Origin: Candidatus Moranbacteria bacterium RIFCSPLOWO2_12_FULL_48_12
GTDB taxonomy: Bacteria; Patescibacteriota; Minisyncoccia; Moranbacterales; UBA1568
DNA: 20,284 bases
Assembly: GCA_001784735.1 (NCBI GenBank)
Contig: MFSB01000036.1
Span: forward strand, 1-20,284
Reading direction: 5' to 3'
Shown piece after piece: positions 7,453-14,224 of this stretch. How positions within the stretch are numbered: the first letter of the stretch is position 1; the number at the start of each line of letters is the position of its first letter. Made by a program: the position numbers and the translations under genes. Below the pieces are notes generated by a model. The model was not told where the DNA came from, searched no databases, and saw nothing but the letters and a program-made list of their open reading frames with translations.

Positions 7453-8313
7453 ATGAACGAAACGCGCCTATCATCAGCAAAAAACAGGAAATTGGAAAGA
7501 TTATATGATTTTATCGAGGCCATTTATCATTCCAAAGAATCGAGTTTTTATAAAAGTGTATGGGGGAATGTGAATCCGAAAGATGGCAGGATTGACTACT
7601 ATTCCCTGCCAACTATCGACGTAAAGCATATTATTCAGCACGAATTTGATAAGAGGCTCTATGTCAAAAATGGCCTGTTCGTCAAGGTAGTGTATGGCAA
7701 TGATATCCCTTTTCTCATCGCGGTGACCAAAGACAGCATCGGCCAAGAAAGTTATGGAGGAATTCTGTGTCAGCGGCCTCTTGTATCTTTTGAAAATTCC
7801 CACGAATCAATAGAAAAGGGGCTGTGGTTTTACGGGAAAAACATCATGCCCCTGGCAGCCGAGGACAATCTCGATATCACCCTCATGGTTGCAGAGCGAT
7901 ACGGAGTTGACTCGATTGTCGGTGATACTGAGTCTATAAAAAAACTTCTCTCAAAAGCAGAGCGTTATATCGATGGTAAGAAAATTACAAGCATCATTCT
8001 GGTTGATTTCTGTTTTGATGCAGATTGCAACGGCTCCTTGAAAAAATATTTTCCAAACGCAAAAATCACTCTGGTTTTTTCGCTGTCTGAAACCGGTTCG
8101 CTCGGCCTGGCCTGCGAAGAAAAGGCTGATGGACAAACGTTCCATCCGTCAGAAAATACGCTGATTGAAACCGATGAACACGGCTATCTTGTGGCGACAC
8201 AGCTTATTATGAGGCCAACGCCGATAATCAAGTACCGCACGCGGATAAAAATCAAAATGGAGAAGAAGTCCTGTTTCTGCGGAAGCGAGTTAAGTTTTTC
8301 AATACGAAATTAA
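7453..8313 (+). CDS. PaaK-like adenylate-forming protein lacking catalytic motifs
   Basis: 286 aa from ATG 7453 (MNETRLSSAKN); a TTG at 7417 would extend it but overlaps the -35 box. The layout follows the phenylacetate-CoA ligase/coenzyme F390 synthetase branch of ANL enzymes: an N-terminal FYKSVW...SLPTIDVKHI segment, a SLSETGSLGL segment at the position of the substrate/AMP motif, then IKYRTRIKIKM and a CFCG pair where PaaK proteins have RYRTGD and CxCG. Yet the glycine-rich P-loop (SSGTTG) is absent, the RTGD aspartate is replaced (YRTRIK), and the protein stops before the C-terminal subdomain with its GRxDD hinge. It therefore looks like a non-catalytic paralogue or degenerate half. Its stop is one base before the ATG of the catalytic partner, implying translational coupling and possibly a heterodimer. 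Family assignment rests on short motifs. Confidence 0.68.
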   Translation: MNETRLSSAKNRKLERLYDFIEAIYHSKESSFYKSVWGNVNPKDGRIDYYSLPTIDVKHIIQHEFDKRLYVKNGLFVKVVYGNDIPFLIAVTKDSIGQESYGGILCQRPLVSFENSHESIEKGLWFYGKNIMPLAAEDNLDITLMVAERYGVDSIVGDTESIKKLLSKAERYIDGKKITSIILVDFCFDADCNGSLKKYFPNAKITLVFSLSETGSLGLACEEKADGQTFHPSENTLIETDEHGYLVATQLIMRPTPIIKYRTRIKIKMEKKSCFCGSELSFSIRN

Positions 8314-8314
8314 T

Positions 8315-9460
8315 ATGAAAACAATCGACGGCACGCTCTATACCGAAAGAAAAGATCTCCAAACAAAAATGTTCGGTATAGAATGCTATGCGCCTGGCGA
8401 AAAAACCGTTGAGAATCTTTTCGTCCGGATGACCAGCGGAACAACCGGTGGAAGCCCCGCAACGGCTTTGTTGCGCTTTATATTGAACAAGGCGGCGCTG
8501 GCTTTTTACGAGTATGCCAAGCCGCTTCTGGTCATCAACGCAAGAAACAGCACTGGCTTACTGTGGGCTCAAATCATTCTCAATCAGTATGCCAAGCCGA
8601 CACGCATTCTTTTTCTGAATAAAAAGGATATAGAACACCCGCTGATTTCATCGGTTATCGCCGATTTCCAGCCCCGCGTCATTCATTCTGTGGTCCATAT
8701 CCTGAATTTTTTTATCGACAAGCTGCATGGTAAAAAAGTAAGCGCTTTCAGTAAAAAAATAACAAAAATACACATAAGCGGAGAGCCGCCGACACAAGCA
8801 TTCTTAAAAAAATTGGCGAGAATATTTCCAAAAGGCAAAATCGAATTGCGTTATGCCGCGAATGAACTCGGTACGATCGCGATAGATTGCCCGTACCTGG
8901 CAAAAAGGTATCGGGGCGAAGCTTTTCAGGCGTATCATCCGGTCAATCCCGTTTCCATTGTTGCATCAAATCAGAATGGAGTGGGAGAAATCGCCGTTTT
9001 TTCCCCAACTTTGGATCATTATCTGACGGGCGATGCCGGAAAAATCATCAAGGAAAAGTGCCGCTGCGGATCCACCGAAACCCTGCTCCTCTATGGAAGA
9101 ATGAATTATGACATAATAAATTGCGTGGGGGCGACTTTCCACATTGCGGAGGTAGAAAGGGTCTTTTCTTTGCTTCGCAAGTATGTAGCGGATTACTATT
9201 TGGAAATAAGAGAGATCTTCGAGGAAGGAAAGACTCTCGGTTCGATGACAGTCAAAGCCGTCCCGACGGTCAAATTGCAAGGGATGCAAGATGGTGAGGC
9301 TTTTGTGTCAGAATGCATACAGAAGCACTTGCAATTGACGAAAACGAGGCGTTTGAATGATCTTATTGACGCTGGCATTTTCCTTTCTCCCAGTATTTTA
9401 TTTGTTCCATCTCTGCTGTGGCCCGGCAAGAAAATTCGGATGAGAAAGGTAAACGACTGA
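8315..9460 (+). CDS. PaaK-like (phenylacetate-CoA ligase family) adenylate-forming enzyme
   Basis: 381 aa. Clear ANL motifs in order: P-loop MTSGTTGGSPA (about 39-49), ISGEPP (about 153-158), RYAANELGTIA (A5-like, about 178-188), YLTGDAGKI (A7, catalytic Asp), CRCGS, then GRMNYDIINCVGATF (A8 hinge) and a C-terminal subdomain ending in PGKKIRMRKV. PaaK-family proteins are about 430 aa; this one lacks the usual first ~70 residues, which the gene just upstream still carries. The family activates aryl or acyl carboxylates as acyl-AMP and usually transfers them to CoA or a carrier. There is no carrier protein or thioesterase nearby. Transcribed with its 1-bp-spaced upstream neighbour and followed 89 bp later by a small candidate precursor peptide; an acylation role in RiPP maturation is possible but purely inferred. 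Substrate unknown. Confidence 0.83.
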   Translation: MKTIDGTLYTERKDLQTKMFGIECYAPGEKTVENLFVRMTSGTTGGSPATALLRFILNKAALAFYEYAKPLLVINARNSTGLLWAQIILNQYAKPTRILFLNKKDIEHPLISSVIADFQPRVIHSVVHILNFFIDKLHGKKVSAFSKKITKIHISGEPPTQAFLKKLARIFPKGKIELRYAANELGTIAIDCPYLAKRYRGEAFQAYHPVNPVSIVASNQNGVGEIAVFSPTLDHYLTGDAGKIIKEKCRCGSTETLLLYGRMNYDIINCVGATFHIAEVERVFSLLRKYVADYYLEIREIFEEGKTLGSMTVKAVPTVKLQGMQDGEAFVSECIQKHLQLTKTRRLNDLIDAGIFLSPSILFVPSLLWPGKKIRMRKVND

Positions 9461-9489
9461 GAATGAGAGCCTGAGCTTGCCCATATCCC

Positions 9490-9530
9490 TTGACAAGTCG
9501 TTATGCTATTTGGCTGGTTCGTGGTATAAT
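9490..9530 (+). promoter_or_regulatory. Extended -10 promoter upstream of candidate precursor 1
   Basis: TGGTATAAT (9522-9530) is a consensus extended -10 box; start expected near 9537, 13 nt before the ATG. A TTGACA lies at 9490-9495 but 29 bp from the -10, too far for normal sigma-70 use. The same arrangement recurs before precursor 2. Confidence 0.65.
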
Positions 9531-9549
9531 TGCCACTAGGAAAATACAT

Positions 9550-9768
9550 ATGAATAAACCAAGGAATTTCAAGTTGGTACTGGCTGTTTTTGCTGGTTTT
9601 GTTTTTGGCATTATCGGTATTTCCAAATCAGGCCAAGTAAACAAAACTCCCGTATTTGACGGAGAGAAAATAACCTCAGCGGAAAGCGATGATGCCGCTT
9701 TGTGTCAGCCTGAATCCGCAGAGGAGAGTGTCTCGCTTTTTGTCGGTTGCGCCGGATTCTTGGAATGA
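9550..9768 (+). CDS. Candidate RiPP precursor peptide 1 (membrane leader, Cys-containing tail)
   Basis: 72 aa from ATG 9550; the in-frame TTG at 9490 overlaps the -35-like box and is rejected. AGGA lies 9 bp upstream. MNKPRN is followed by a hydrophobic helix (about 7-25), a GISKSG turn, an acidic Ser-rich stretch (SAESDDAAL) and a tail with two Cys (CQPES... VGCAGFLE). The outline resembles precursor 2 at 18727: MxKxPxRN-type start, single hydrophobic leader ending IIG then S-x-x-G, acidic middle, C-terminal Cys/Ser/Gly. Both have an extended -10 promoter close by. It could instead be an ordinary small membrane protein; precursor status is inferred from likeness to peptide 2 and the YcaO/SagB pair 7-8 kb downstream. 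No homologue recognised. Confidence 0.6.
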   Translation: MNKPRNFKLVLAVFAGFVFGIIGISKSGQVNKTPVFDGEKITSAESDDAALCQPESAEESVSLFVGCAGFLE

Positions 9769-9810
9769 CATACCACATCCTTTTGAACGCTTCAATAACC
9801 GAGAGAGAAG

Positions 9811-11529
9811 ATGGGTATTTCATATAAAAAGTATATTACAGTTTCAACGCTTACCATCTTCCTTGTTTTAGGAATTTTTGCTTTTTTATACGACAGAAGC
9901 GTAAAGCAGAATATTCTCCTTCAAAACGAATTGAGGGATTTTATTGTTTTGCCTATTTCTTTTCATAATAAGCTTTACACTGTTGAAAAGGGCGCGGTGA
10001 AGTTTGAGGGGGAGGCTGTTTCCGTATTCGTCAGCGAACGGGTATTGCGGGTCGCGTACGCATCCGCTTTGAACCGGTTCGATCCCATTTTCGGCATAGA
10101 AGGGACGGATGCCGATATGTTGGAAAAAAGCGTAGCAGATCTGGATGCGTCAGTAAAGAGGACGGCATCTTTGTATGGAAAAGATGATGAAATGCTTATT
10201 CGGGAAGACCTTCACCCCATCGCTTTCTTGAAACAGCTTTCTGAAACAGAGAAAGCGCGCCAAGCATTGCTTTTCGCGGCGTCTTCTCAAAATGCGGCGG
10301 GGTACTACAAAAACCTGGATAATCTCATCCGCCTCAATATGAGTTACGCGAAACGGCTCGCGGCCGCGTACCGAGGGTATTATACAGATCGCTTGAATGT
10401 GAAATATAATTTTTTTGACGGTTACGGGACGACAAATACATACGGACTGGCGCTCGAAGGGGCTGTATCTGAAATGAATAAGAGGACGGCGGAGCTGAAA
10501 AAAAGAGAAGCTTGCTTAAGCCATTATTCTTTCACTTGCCCCTCACTCAAAGGAGCGCTGGGTAAGTTATCCGCCGCGGGCGAACGAAGCGATGTACGGT
10601 ACGAGCCGCTCACAGCGAATGTGGCAGATAACATCAGTCTTATGCGCGCGTATCTTCAGAGTTTCAGCGCTCTTGATGCATCTTTTGCAAGAGAGAATAA
10701 TCCGCTCATAGCCCTCGATCGGAGCGATTGTTTTACCGGCGCCAAAACCATATATTATCAATCTTGGTTGAAGTCTGACAGCCGGAATAATGGTTTTTTT
10801 ACCATCCATTTCGTGAATGATCTCTATTTTACAGATGTCAGTAAACTCTCCAATGAACATAAGGTATTTCTGAGGGAAACCGGCCTTGATTACCTCTACC
10901 AGCCAGCCACGAATTTATATATATGTCAATCGATGGAAAGCGATTTCTCTCGGGCTATCGCTATGGATACTCTTTATCATCTGCTTTCCGAGGGGTCAGT
11001 AATGGCCGATGATAGACTGAAAAAACTGGCGCCTGATATGTATGATTTAGAAAATAAAATCACAACAGGCGACACTTTATACGAGTCTGAGTTTGATTCC
11101 TATATTGGGGGACTTCAATCGCTCCTCACCGAATACGGAGAAACTGGCCTTTCCGAAATCATCGGCCCGGAGAAGGTAGTATACATAGAAAAACTTCTTT
11201 CCATTGCTCGTCAGAAAATGCCGCGCTTCGACGAAATTATCCGTTTTGCTATTTCAAACAATGCTATCATTGCTGCCTTTATTAAAAACGGGATAGGGGT
11301 GCCTGTTCGTTTTTTACTCATTAGCCGGGGCTACCCGTCCCTTTTGCTTCTTTCCTATAACAAAAGCGCGTATGAAAATCCTCTCAGGCTGACCAGAGAG
11401 ATGCCTTTTGATCTCACTTATTTCAGGCTGGTTTCTGCCAACCAATTCCTCAAAGAGAAATACGGCGAGCAAAGAATACTCGAAATGATGCAGCGCGGCG
11501 AAAAATTCCTTCGAGAACAAAAAAATTAG
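9811..11529 (+). CDS. Membrane-anchored extracytoplasmic protein of unknown family
   Basis: 572 aa. ATG 9811 follows a purine-rich GAGAGAGAAG and gives a short basic N-terminus plus one membrane helix (about 9-27, ITVSTLTIFLVLGIFAFLY), so about 545 residues face outside. The rest is mostly helical, charged, with scattered aromatics and five Cys (EACLSHYSFTCPSL, DRSDCF, YICQS). I see no peptidase, transferase or transport motif and recognise no family. It starts 42 bp after candidate precursor 1 on the same strand with no terminator between, so the two may be co-transcribed and it may handle or export the product; that is context only. It converges with the minus-strand TPR gene 44 bp downstream, with no clear terminator in the gap. 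Confidence 0.75.
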   Translation: MGISYKKYITVSTLTIFLVLGIFAFLYDRSVKQNILLQNELRDFIVLPISFHNKLYTVEKGAVKFEGEAVSVFVSERVLRVAYASALNRFDPIFGIEGTDADMLEKSVADLDASVKRTASLYGKDDEMLIREDLHPIAFLKQLSETEKARQALLFAASSQNAAGYYKNLDNLIRLNMSYAKRLAAAYRGYYTDRLNVKYNFFDGYGTTNTYGLALEGAVSEMNKRTAELKKREACLSHYSFTCPSLKGALGKLSAAGERSDVRYEPLTANVADNISLMRAYLQSFSALDASFARENNPLIALDRSDCFTGAKTIYYQSWLKSDSRNNGFFTIHFVNDLYFTDVSKLSNEHKVFLRETGLDYLYQPATNLYICQSMESDFSRAIAMDTLYHLLSEGSVMADDRLKKLAPDMYDLENKITTGDTLYESEFDSYIGGLQSLLTEYGETGLSEIIGPEKVVYIEKLLSIARQKMPRFDEIIRFAISNNAIIAAFIKNGIGVPVRFLLISRGYPSLLLLSYNKSAYENPLRLTREMPFDLTYFRLVSANQFLKEKYGEQRILEMMQRGEKFLREQKN

Positions 11530-11573
11530 AATGCTTGTGGTGCGGGAAGAAGTGGTTTTACTTGTAACCGAAG

Positions 11574-12356
11574 CTAGGGTCCGATGAGCTCTAAGTTTTT
11601 CTTGATCGATTCTTGCATCGAGGCTAGTCCTTCCGGATAAATCTCCGGATTGTTGCCGGGATAGGCGCGCCCCCACTCGAGTGGGCTCATGGCCATGGCC
11701 AGTGGCAGAGCTTTTTCAAAAGCCAGCCTGGCCTCGTCTTTTCTTTCCAGATTGAGGAGAGCCACTCCCTGGGAATTCAGGAGCCAGGCATTCAGAGAAT
11801 AATACTGCAATCCCTCCTCGGCCGTTCTCAGCGCTTTTTCATACTCTCCCATCTGGAAATAGATCCAGGCCAAGTCATTGTGGCTCGCCCAGCTTTCCGG
11901 CTTCCACCTGAGAAATTCTTCGAAGTCCGCAGCGGCTTTTTCCAGTTCCTTTCTGTACCCATAAGTGAGCCCGCGGATATAATAAGAACGTTTGAAGTCA
12001 GGATAGAGTTCCAGTTCGCGATCTATCTCTTTGAGCGCTCGGTTGAGGTTGCCTTGGATAAAAGAGATTCTGGAGAGCTGGTAGTGGGCGCGGGGGTAAC
12101 GCTCATTGAGAGCGATAGTAGCTTGGAAATACCTTTTTGCCTGAGTGACGTCGTAGGCACCCTGGCCGAAGTAATAATCGCCGATGGCGAATTGAAGCTT
12201 GGGATCGGTGGGATTTATCGCGGTAGCAATATTTTCCAGACCGAGCCTGGGCCAGAGAGAATAGTATGTCGGGATGCGGAAACACCAGTATATGCTCGCG
12301 GCAATGGTAATGATGCCAGCAAAAAGAAAAATTGTAAATTTCATTTTTGGAAACAT
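11574..12356 (-). CDS. Membrane-anchored TPR-repeat protein
   Basis: 260 aa. An N-terminal membrane helix (about 8-24, FLFAGIITIAASIYWCF) is followed by five to six TPR-like helix pairs: DPKLQFAIGDYYFGQGAYDVTQAKRYF (about 50-76), YPRAHYQLSRISFIQGNLNRA, DFKRSYYIRGLTYGYRKELEKA, SWASHNDLAWIYFQMGEYEKA and NAWLLNSQGVALLNLERKDEA. TPRs are protein-interaction scaffolds; the partner is unknown. ATG 12344 (MKFTIFLF) is an equally good start. The segment around residues 40-81 is nearly duplicated in the truncated copy at 13823-14143. It lies on the opposite strand to the RiPP genes and 112 bp downstream of the AAA/DUF4143 gene, so it is probably not part of the biosynthetic operon. Confidence 0.85.
   Translation of the reverse strand: MFPKMKFTIFLFAGIITIAASIYWCFRIPTYYSLWPRLGLENIATAINPTDPKLQFAIGDYYFGQGAYDVTQAKRYFQATIALNERYPRAHYQLSRISFIQGNLNRALKEIDRELELYPDFKRSYYIRGLTYGYRKELEKAAADFEEFLRWKPESWASHNDLAWIYFQMGEYEKALRTAEEGLQYYSLNAWLLNSQGVALLNLERKDEARLAFEKALPLAMAMSPLEWGRAYPGNNPEIYPEGLASMQESIKKNLELIGP
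12134..12185. repeat. 52-bp direct repeat, copy 1 (inside the TPR gene)
   Basis: Identical base for base to 13846-13897; weaker similarity extends from about 12115 to about 12230. It encodes the first TPR motif in both copies. Confidence 0.9.
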
Positions 12357-12468
12357 ACATTATGGATGAAATAGGAAAACCAAGACATTTATATTTTATC
12401 AGGATTTTTCTTGAAAAGACCGATAATTAACGCTTTTTGTCGATTGCCGGGATCGCGTTCGGAAAAAG

Positions 12469-13605
12469 TCATGCCAATTCAAGAAATTTCCAATAATTCT
12501 CCTTGTCCACTTTTTCGACGGTAGCTTGGTAATTCTTCACAAATTCCTGCGGCGGAAAAAAACTCTTTTCCGCGTTCCACTTGAATTCATATCCGCGGAT
12601 TTTTCCACCGAATTCTTCCACATAATCCACCTCCTTCTGCGTATATGTCCGCCAAAAATATGTGTTTGCTTGACGGCGCTTTCTCTCGTTCATTTTTCTC
12701 CTTTCGACAATACAGAAATTTTCCCAAAGAGCGCCTCGGTCAGTCCGCAGATCGAGTGTATTGTAATTCTGGATGACACTGTTGCGCAGGCCCAGATCAT
12801 GAAAATATATCTTCACCGATTTCGATATTTCTTTCCGCTTGTTCCGAGAAAAAGCGCGCAACCTGAAAACAACGAATGACTTCTCCAGAATGTCGATGTA
12901 TTTCTGCACGGTAAGCCTGTTGATGCCGAGTTGCTGCGCCAATTCCTGAAACGAAACTTCCTGCCCCAATTGCAGCGCGAGAAGCTGGAGAAGATTCCTG
13001 ATGACTTCCGATTTTTTCATTCCTTCGAAGATGAGGACATCCTTATAGAGATAATCTGAAGCTATCTCATCCAGCCGTTCTCTCGCCGCTTCTTCAGGAA
13101 GAGAAAATACTTCCGGATAACTACCAAAACGGAGAATGTTTTCCATCTTCGATTCGATAGCCGAAATGCCCTGGCCTCGAGAGATTTCGCTCAAAGCGAG
13201 CGGGTACAGAGTAAACGTGAAATTTCTTCCCGTCAGCGGTTCGGAAACCTTATCAGCCAGTTCGAAACTCGATGATCCGGTGGCGATAATCTGCAGTTCC
13301 GGATATTCATCGAGCATGACTTTCAATACCATGCCGATGCGGGGAATTTTCTGCGCTTCATCCAATACGACAATTTTTACATCGCCGAAAAAAGACTTGA
13401 TTTTTTCTGGCTCGATCGCTTCCAAGTTTCTTTGAACGGAAAAAACTTCGCAGTTGAAATATTTTCCCTTACCCGGATACTCAGCAAGCATCTTTTTTAC
13501 GAGAGTCGTCTTTCCGACTTGTCTGGCTCCGTAGAGAATAATGACTTTCTTTTTGAAGAGCCTTTCTTTTATGAGTTTTTCGAGATCTCTCTCAATAAAT
13601 GACAT
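12469..13605 (-). CDS. AAA ATPase with DUF4143 domain
   Basis: 378 aa, normal for this widespread family. N-terminal P-loop GARQVGKT (26-33) in LYGARQVGKTTLVKK, Walker B IVVLDEAQKI near residue 80, a sensor-like ATGSSSFEL, then a winged-helix-like part (LGQEVSFQELAQQLGINRLTVQKYIDIL) and the C-terminal DUF4143 portion with GALWENFCIVERRK and TYFWRTYTQKEVDYVEE, a restriction-endonuclease-like arrangement (E...D-x-x-x-E then K). Members are common in CPR bacteria and archaea, frequently mobile or laterally transferred; their role is unclear (proposed links to defence or toxin systems). ATG 13605 fits the family start. The upstream region has TTGACA, TATAAT and palindromic ATATCA-N5-TGATAT repeats suggesting autoregulation. 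The gene sits between a full and a truncated copy of the TPR gene, as if inserted by duplication. Confidence 0.92.
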   Translation of the reverse strand: MSFIERDLEKLIKERLFKKKVIILYGARQVGKTTLVKKMLAEYPGKGKYFNCEVFSVQRNLEAIEPEKIKSFFGDVKIVVLDEAQKIPRIGMVLKVMLDEYPELQIIATGSSSFELADKVSEPLTGRNFTFTLYPLALSEISRGQGISAIESKMENILRFGSYPEVFSLPEEAARERLDEIASDYLYKDVLIFEGMKKSEVIRNLLQLLALQLGQEVSFQELAQQLGINRLTVQKYIDILEKSFVVFRLRAFSRNKRKEISKSVKIYFHDLGLRNSVIQNYNTLDLRTDRGALWENFCIVERRKMNERKRRQANTYFWRTYTQKEVDYVEEFGGKIRGYEFKWNAEKSFFPPQEFVKNYQATVEKVDKENYWKFLELA

Positions 13606-13614
13606 AAATCATGT

Positions 13615-13666
13615 AAATAATGATATTACAATATCCATATTATATCAAATAATGATATTTGTCAAC
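13615..13666 (-). promoter_or_regulatory. Promoter/operator of the AAA-DUF4143 gene with direct and inverted repeats
   Basis: On the minus strand TTGACA is followed after 15 bp by TATAAT. The spacer region holds the palindrome ATATCA-N5-TGATAT (13642-13658), and AAATAATGATATT occurs twice exactly (13615-13627 and 13647-13659, 32 bp apart). This looks like a repressor-bound, possibly autoregulated, AT-rich control site. Confidence 0.55.
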
Positions 13667-13737
13667 CACGCACTTTCAGGTCATATCCCGTGGTCTTGCC
13701 ACAGGGTTGTTGATTTCCTGAAAAGTGCGGGGTCAAG
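13661..13737. repeat. Inverted-repeat element B2 (CCCCGCAC/GTGCGGGG family)
   Basis: Arm 13661-13680 (GTCAACCACGCACTTTCAGG) pairs with arm 13717-13737 (CCTGAAAAGTGCGGGGTCAA plus G); the inner part has a CCCGTGG...CCACAGGG hairpin (about 13687-13706). It shares its outer GGGGTCAA/GTGCGGGG motif with element B1. The 13606-13822 gap contains only this element and the AAA promoter; no gene is visible. Confidence 0.75.
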
Positions 13738-13845
13738 TCCTCAATGTTATGGGTTTTATCCGACGAGTTCGAGATTATGCTGGGTGACTTTCTTGTTTCT
13801 TCGAGGCTGGTGGAATAGATTTTCAAATAGTGGCCTGGAAATACT

Positions 13846-13897
13846 TTTTTGCCTGAGTGACGTCGTAGGCACCCTGGCCGAAGTAATAATCGCCGAT
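13846..13897. repeat. 52-bp direct repeat, copy 2 (inside the truncated TPR copy)
   Basis: Identical to 12134-12185; the two copies are 1,712 bp apart and flank the AAA/DUF4143 gene and element B2. Confidence 0.9.
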
Positions 13898-14114
13898 AGC
13901 AAATTGAAGCTTGGGATCAGCGGGATTGATAAAAGTGGCGATTTTTTCTGATCGTAGTTTTTCCCACAAAAAATAACTCATTGGCTCCCGGAAACTCCAG
14001 AGCAAAACCGAAGCAATCAAAAAAAAGCTTAAAACAATCAAGATTTTGTTATTTTGAAGTGCGGCTTTTATCTGGTGGACGATTTTTTTGCCGTATTTCA
14101 TGAGATTTTGGTTT

Positions 14115-14143
14115 TTGGATGTAGCCGGTATATAGTGTATCAT
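14115..14143 (+). promoter_or_regulatory. Possible promoter for the AMMECR1-toroid gene
   Basis: TTGGAT (14115-14120), 17-bp spacer, TATCAT (14138-14143). Start near 14150, leaving a leader of about 75 nt to the ATG at 14225. Confidence 0.5.
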
Positions 14144-14224
14144 AAAAAATGCTCTTTCTATCGGTTGAGCCGTGCATCCGATAAAAAACGGGAAAATACG
14201 TCCGTGGGGAAAAGGATTTTTGAT

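Larger units (their letters stand above)
13823..14143 (-). pseudogene. Truncated second copy of the TPR gene
   Basis: The minus-strand frame encodes a membrane helix (ILIVLSFFLIASVLLWSF) and the same first TPR as the 260-aa protein (INPADPKLQFAIGDYYFGQG against INPTDPKLQFAIGDYYFGQG), then stops right after KYFQATI, where similarity ends abruptly at about 13827. All later TPRs are missing. Likely start ATG 14101 (92 aa); ATG 14143 is possible. The N-terminal part differs from the full copy while the TPR core is almost identical, so this is either a gene broken by a rearrangement or a paralogue partly homogenised with its neighbour. Probably non-functional. Confidence 0.75.

Noticed and set aside
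7453..9460. The two PaaK-like genes as one gene broken by a frameshift
   Set aside because: The first has its own SETG and CxCG region and the second repeats those motifs, so they are two overlapping-type homologues, not two halves of one protein.
9490..9530. TTGACA with TATAAT as a standard sigma-70 promoter (also at 18648-18687)
   Set aside because: Spacers are 29 and 28 bp, far from 17. I kept only the extended -10 as likely functional and report the TTGACA boxes as a coincidence to check.
9490..9549. TTG at 9490 as start of precursor 1, giving a 92-aa protein
   Set aside because: It coincides with a TTGACA box and the extended -10 promoter at 9522-9530; the ATG at 9550 follows the promoter and gives the leader shared with precursor 2.
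13541..13951. Plus-strand open frame across the AAA promoter and TPR fragment
   Set aside because: It covers element B2 and is antisense to the TPR repeat; the same antisense shadow appears at 11880-12374 opposite the full TPR gene.
14054..14224. Upstream extension of the AMMECR1-toroid protein
   Set aside because: It overlaps the divergent TPR fragment and the putative promoter; ATG 14225 has a Shine-Dalgarno-like AAAAGGA.
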